DNA of 64,000 nt from Maylandia zebra (Eukaryota > Chordata > Actinopteri > Cichliformes > Cichlidae), in the NCBI RefSeq assembly GCF_041146795.1, contig NC_135187.1, forward strand, positions 2,724,556-2,788,555, in the 5' to 3' direction. Position 1 is the first letter of the stretch. Each line of letters begins with the position of its first letter. A program made the position numbers and the translations under genes. This document shows, one piece after another, positions 56,447-64,000 of the stretch. A model generated the notes under the pieces. It was not told the origin of the DNA, ran no database searches, and saw nothing but the letters and a program-made list of their open reading frames with translations.

Positions 56447-58079
56447 GAACTCTCAGCAGTGTAAAACCTAGTGGTTAAAATCAGAACTACAGGACATGTA
56501 AGAAACTGGTAAATATTTTTGCCATAGTAATTTAGTAGACAATGAATAGTGGTTATAACGGCACCTCTAATAACTGTGAGCAGCCTAAAGCTCTGAGGAT
56601 ACGATCACTCTCGGAGTCGGACGCTTTTACTGCTCGAACACTTGCAGGCAGATGGAGGAAGAAGAGCTTTTATATGAGCTCCTACATTTGCTTCAAATGC
56701 CTGAGTTCTTTGTTCTTACTTATCCATCATTAAATCATCTCTACTGGAGAAAGTTCAGTTTTTAGCACGAGTCGGCTTCATTTTTCAGCCTGCAGGTTGA
56801 CACTTAGCCTCGACTTGTTTTAGTCAAAGTCTAGCAGACAGAAAGCGGAACAATACTCCTTTAGTAGTTTTGTTTTCTCTTCTTAATAACACAGCTTTAC
56901 ACAAAGACTTTGGAACTCTGAGCAAGTAGATATTCTTGTGCTGAGCTAAAACTCTGAAAGCACGGATGGTTTTTATCTGGCAAAATAAAAGCCATCCGTT
57001 TGGACTAATGGCGGTAAATTAAAACCAGTAATAATCAGCACTGGAAATGAGGCTCGTGTGCCAAAGCATTGCACAAGATGCCCACTTGGATATTCCTGCA
57101 TTCTTTTCAGTATTAAAGGACTCAAATGACATCTTTCCGAGATGGTAGGAAACTGGTTTTGGGGATAAAAGTCGACTAAATGGGTTAAATTTGTGTTTCA
57201 ATTGCAATAATGACTGAATTAGAAATCTGATCACAAAGCGAGGCCCCAGGTGTTCCTGCTTTAATGTGAGAGCAGAGCTGCAGTGACTGCCAGCAGCAGG
57301 AGCAGCAGCGTGTGGTCTTAAAGGGCTTCATTATGGTATGGCATCACCACGGCAACAGCAGCAGCTGCCTGCTTTGACGTCACGCAGAATGTGAACCTCT
57401 ATAAGAAACATGTGCACAGAGAGACCGCAAACAGACCCGTGCAGGGATGTGTTACCTGTACGTCCTGGTGATATAAATGAGTGGTGATGTTTAGCAGCTG
57501 GAACAAGCGTTTGTAACAGCGCCTTCTAGTTAGACCGTTTTAGGGACGATAAGCTGCTCGTGCACAGATGGAGAAGCCATTTTTCATCGGTGCCTGGTGA
57601 AAACCATGCATCTCGTTTGGAGTGCTGCTTGAACTGGGCCAACACTCTGCACACTGGCACAGAGCACATCTCATTTCTTCCCACTAATGAATGTAATTAC
57701 AGGTTTTTGTAGTGAAAGTGGAAAAGCTGAAAGGGAAGTTTGGATTTCTATGCCTAAAATAATCTGGCATCCATAAACGATTTTTACTGGGGAGTAGAAG
57801 CAGTCCAAATGTCGTTTGTTTTAATAATTTGTGCACATTATTATTAATAGATTGTACCTCATATAATATATATATATGAATCATTCCACTGCAGATGTGT
57901 GAGTACCCTTAATGTATGTTTAACTAAAGCACAGTTTTTGGATAATACAGAGGTTATTGAAATGCCTGTTTTGTGCATGTTGACAAGACTGTCAAATACT
58001 ATCAAACCATTTGAAAACACAGTCATCAGATTTTTACAGAGTTTAATTACAAGTTCTGAAACAATGAGAACACAAGGAG
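56447..58079. other. mtss1: Mtss1 intron 3, no gene seen
   Basis: AT-rich intron with a short AGCAGCAGGAGCAGCAGC tract near 57290. The frames present are below 75 codons and not recognisable. Confidence 0.45.
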
Positions 58080-58084
58080 CCAAT

Positions 58085-58480
58085 ACTAAAGTGCCAAAAA
58101 CTGCAGTTCCTCTAATGGCCACTTGAGGCTGTCTCTAAAAGTGAGTCGGTGGCCACTGACTCCTGTGTTTAAAATATCCAACGCAAAAATTAAGACTACT
58201 ACAAAAAATGGTTTTGTTCTTTGAATTGTTCCTTTCTTTTCAACTGAACAGAGCAGAATGTTTTTGACTCACCTGTATAAGGTGTGAAGGAGCCTAAAGA
58301 TAGTCTGGGGTGTGGCCTCTTTTGATCAAGAAGTCTAGTGCTTCAGTTCTTTTAGGATTTAGGTTCTCTTGGGATTTTATTGGTATGTTAATTAGCGCTA
58401 GCACTCATAGTTTGCTTGCTAACAAAGCTGGTTGATGACTCCACCCTCTCGTCACTTTTGGCTCAGAAATCGAGAAAGTG
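58085..58480 (+). repeat. Dispersed repeat family B
   Basis: CTGCAGTTCCTCTAATGGCC followed by ACTTGAGGCTGTCTCTAAAA and GTGAGTCGGTGG are words of a common fish repeat. Related pieces lie inverted near 12415-12480 and again at 61285-61370 (TGAGGCTGGCCCCAAAAGCG). The right limit, near TGACTCCACCCTCTCGTCAC, is estimated. Confidence 0.5.
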
Positions 58481-59880
58481 AGTGAAATTGTGCACGTCAC
58501 TTTAAGGCTTGAAAACAAAGCTTTTAAAAGTGTACAGGATGCTGACCTTGAAACTGAAAAGGAATAAATTTGAGTCACCAGGTAAAAACAGGGATATTTT
58601 GATGTTATTGGTAATCATGCATGTCTGTTTCTGTCTGTGCAGGCAGACACGAATATACCTGCTGTGTGAGTCACTCAGAGGGTGCGTTTGAATTATTAAG
58701 CAGGGGCACCCAGCAAGTGAAGCTCTGTGTTCTTTTCATCTCCTAAACAAACTGCTTCTAATTAGTCATGAATACCCCCACTCCCCACCACCCCACACCC
58801 ACCCTGCTGTCCACCCCCATCTGATATGGCACCAAAAAGAATAACTAAGCACTCTTTTCTGGCTGTAATAATAATGATATTTTATTGCATTAAGCGCATC
58901 GTGATTTCCTTATTTGTGTATTTCTGCATGACTTTGGAAGAATTCATTTAAAAAAGTTTAGGGAAAAGAGTTGCATTTTCACAAACTGAAACAAGAAGGG
59001 AAGAAAACGTCGACCTGGTCCGATCGCTGAAAAGCAAAGACCCATTCGCTGGAGTGTTCGTCCCTCCCGAGAGTGGCGGTTGTAGCGGTGGAGGTTACCA
59101 GCAGGAGGTCGGAGCCATTTGTAAAGGTTGAGCAGCTGTTAAATAATTCACAGCTACTCTGTCACACTGCAGAGATGAACTCTGTGTACACTCTGTCACT
59201 CTCAGGCAGCTTCACTTCATCCTCCTTCACTGAATTAGTCATGTTATTCCTTTGCATTTACCCATAGACACTCTTCTGCTGTCACTCTAAACGGGAGACC
59301 TGCTCTGCTCATTTCCACCTCCATGTTTTTATTCTTGGACTTTCTAGAACAACTTATTCATCTTATACTGTTCCTTGATGCAGCCAATCCTCTATCTCTA
59401 TATCTGTTTTGCCTCTCTGTAGCTTTCTTATGATTGGCTGCCCCTCTCAAACAGAACATTATAACAGCAGGTAACGGTGGATATATGACAGGAAATAGAG
59501 GAAAAGCATATGTCACTTTTAAAGCTGAATCAAATAACTAGTTATTTAAATCTTGTATAACTATGAAATGAGCGCTGATGCACTGTTGCATCCCGAGTCT
59601 TGGAGCACAGTTGTGTTACTGTGTTATTGAGGGTATGACACACTCTTCACCCCCATCATAGTGATTTACAGTAAACTCATTATCATGTTGCTGCTCGTCA
59701 TAGATGTTGAATGTTTCTTTGAAGTTTCTGGCTTTAGGTTTTGTAAAACTAGAGTGTTATCAGCAGAAAACACCCAGCTTCATCCCGCCCACACCTGACC
59801 ACCAGGTAGTTTGTATAGATGACTGTGGGGGAGCGGTGAGAAGGCTTACACAAAGGTAACCTAATGTGCCCACTGTTAAA

Positions 59881-62531
<2,651 letters not shown>

Positions 62532-63563
62532 TAGGGATGGGTACCGGTATCATGGCACCGGTTCAGACATAAACTGTAGTAACCAGACCGAAAAGCAGCG
62601 CACATTTCGGTGCTTTATTTCGGTGCTTTTTTTTCCTGAGCTGTGATACACTTTAGATTCTAGCCAATCATTTTACGTTTCCAAGGATAGTAGGCGGGTC
62701 CAGGTACGTACGATCTTTTAGAGCAGAGCTACAGATTAAAATGCCCAAGGCGAAGCGGTCAAAAGTCTGGCTGTACTTCACAGCAAAAGATGCAAACTCA
62801 GCAGCCTGCAACAAGTGCTTTAAGCTGATACTGTGATACTGTCAAAGGAGGTAACACCTCAAATCCGATGAAACACCTGGCGACGCATAGCGTTTTTTTA
62901 AAAGCCGAGAAATGCGCTGTATTTTATAGCTTGCTGCGAGACCTCACACCGAGCACATCTACTGTGGTGCCAGTTATCGGACCCAGAGTTAGCAACATCC
63001 CCCAGAAACCCAAAGAATAGAGTCCTGGCCCCTAGCCCTGCCAGTGTAGCAGAAATAATGACGGATGATGATGCAGCAGCAGCCGTTCTTCTCTGCGTGA
63101 GGAGCTTAATGTTGTTTGTGTGTAATTTACATTGAGTAGGCTAACCACGTTATTACATTAATGCATGTAAGGTGAACTAGCAAACATCATCATAGCTACA
63201 TGCGGCTGTCTTCTTGTTTGATGGCAGATACTCCCTTCACCCTGGCCAAAAAGGCTAAAATGACCAAAGGAAAAAGAGGAAAACAGTTAAACATGAGAGG
63301 TTTTTGGACAAAGTTTGTGTTTTTTCCATTGTTTAAGCACTGCTTCCAGCCAAGAGTGATACCATATATGCCCCATAGCTGCAGAAAAGGCTAACATTGT
63401 TATCTTTTTACAAAAAACCAGCTGAACATGAGAGGTTTTTGGACCAATTTTGTGTTCTCCATTCTTTAAGCACCAGTTTGAGCACCGTTTAAGCACCGGC
63501 ACCGTTTCAAAAGTACCGATTTGGCACCGGTATCGGATAAAGCCTAAACGATACCCATCCCTA
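62532..63563 (+). mobile_element. hAT transposon (1,032 bp) with BED zinc-finger remnant
   Basis: The ends TAGGGATGGGTACCGGTATC and CACCGGTATCGG...ACCCATCCCTA are inverted repeats. The flanks ATTCCATC (62524-62531) and ACTCCATC (63564-63571) form an 8-bp duplication with one mismatch. From 62742 a frame reads MPKAKRSKVWLYFTAKDA, then CNKCF and, after a small frameshift, MKHLATH, a BED-type zinc finger (C-x2-C and H-x3-H) as in ZBED/Ac-like transposases. The catalytic region is gone. Two about 60-bp direct repeats (63286-63345 and 63418-63475) share AACATGAGAGGTTTTTGGAC. Confidence 0.88.
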
Positions 63564-63571
63564 ACTCCATC

Positions 63572-64000
63572 CATCAGTGGAGGCAGATTTCAAACCATCA
63601 AACATTTGTAATAGTGACTGCGACACCTGCAGTGGAAAAGAAAAATGATCTCGATGTGACTTTTGACCACAGATGTGTTTTTATGTCGCAGCAATTGCAC
63701 CACAGGCTGTGTTTTCTTACTCGGGCTGCAAATCTGTGAAATTGCACAGAAGCTGCTGCAGCAACACAAGAGGCAACAGCGTCTTTACCAGAGAGGTCGA
63801 ACTCTGAAGTGACACAAGCTTTTAGCATTCAGACTCCCTCTCTGTTGCACGCAAGCACGCACGCGCACACACACACACACACACTCAGAGGGCAGTGGGT
63901 GTACACCGTGAGCCTGCCAACTCTTTCAGACTACAGATTAGCGGTGAAATAGGAGCTGTGGTTTCGCTTGAGGGGCTGGCAGCAGCTCGGGTCAAACAAA
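63572..64000. other. mtss1: Mtss1 intron 3 at the right edge
   Basis: A short CA-rich tract lies at 63865-63885. No exon was seen before the window ends, so the intron exceeds 19.9 kb. Confidence 0.5.

Overview
The window reads as teleost fish nuclear DNA. Genes have many short exons with GT-AG introns, the three recognisable genes are vertebrate orthologues, and the rest is a dense mixture of fish-type hAT, Tc1, LINE and SINE remnants with long (TG)n/(AC)n tracts. A percomorph, possibly a cichlid, is plausible, but the species cannot be fixed by reading alone.

Layout, all genes on the plus strand. (1) 1-13.6 kb: the 3' part (33 coding exons, about 1,316 codons) of carmil1 (lrrc16a), an LRR capping-protein regulator. 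The PH-domain exons lie left of the window. (2) 15.8-20.6 kb: complete scgn (secretagogin), 11 exons, 272 aa, six EF-hands. The carmil1-scgn head-to-tail pair matches the order in mammals and supports both orthology calls. (3) 21.1-22.5 kb: a decayed LINE on the minus strand. (4) 23.1-24.7 kb: a compact three-exon gene for a 432-aa predicted secreted Pro/Gln-rich tandem-repeat protein that I cannot assign to any family. This is the best candidate here for something undescribed. (5) 25-29.8 kb: repeat-rich intergenic DNA, including LINE relics. (6) 30.2 kb to the right edge: the first three coding exons of mtss1 (I-BAR domain start), beginning in a GC/CpG-rich promoter, with a 12-kb intron 1, a 1.6-kb intron 2 and an intron 3 running at least 19.9 kb off the window.

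Functional themes: carmil1 and mtss1 both couple membrane to actin remodelling, while scgn is a Ca2+ sensor of secretory cells; nothing suggests they form one pathway. The introns hold several transposon copies with visible inverted repeats and 8-bp target duplications, and five good CTCF-like motifs, two of which converge around the mtss1 5' end. The repeat-protein gene has a signal peptide, nine copies of a Tyr/Lys/Gln-containing unit, one mature cysteine at its last residue, and a nearly exact 210-bp-spaced internal duplication, which suggests an extracellular structural protein of variable length.
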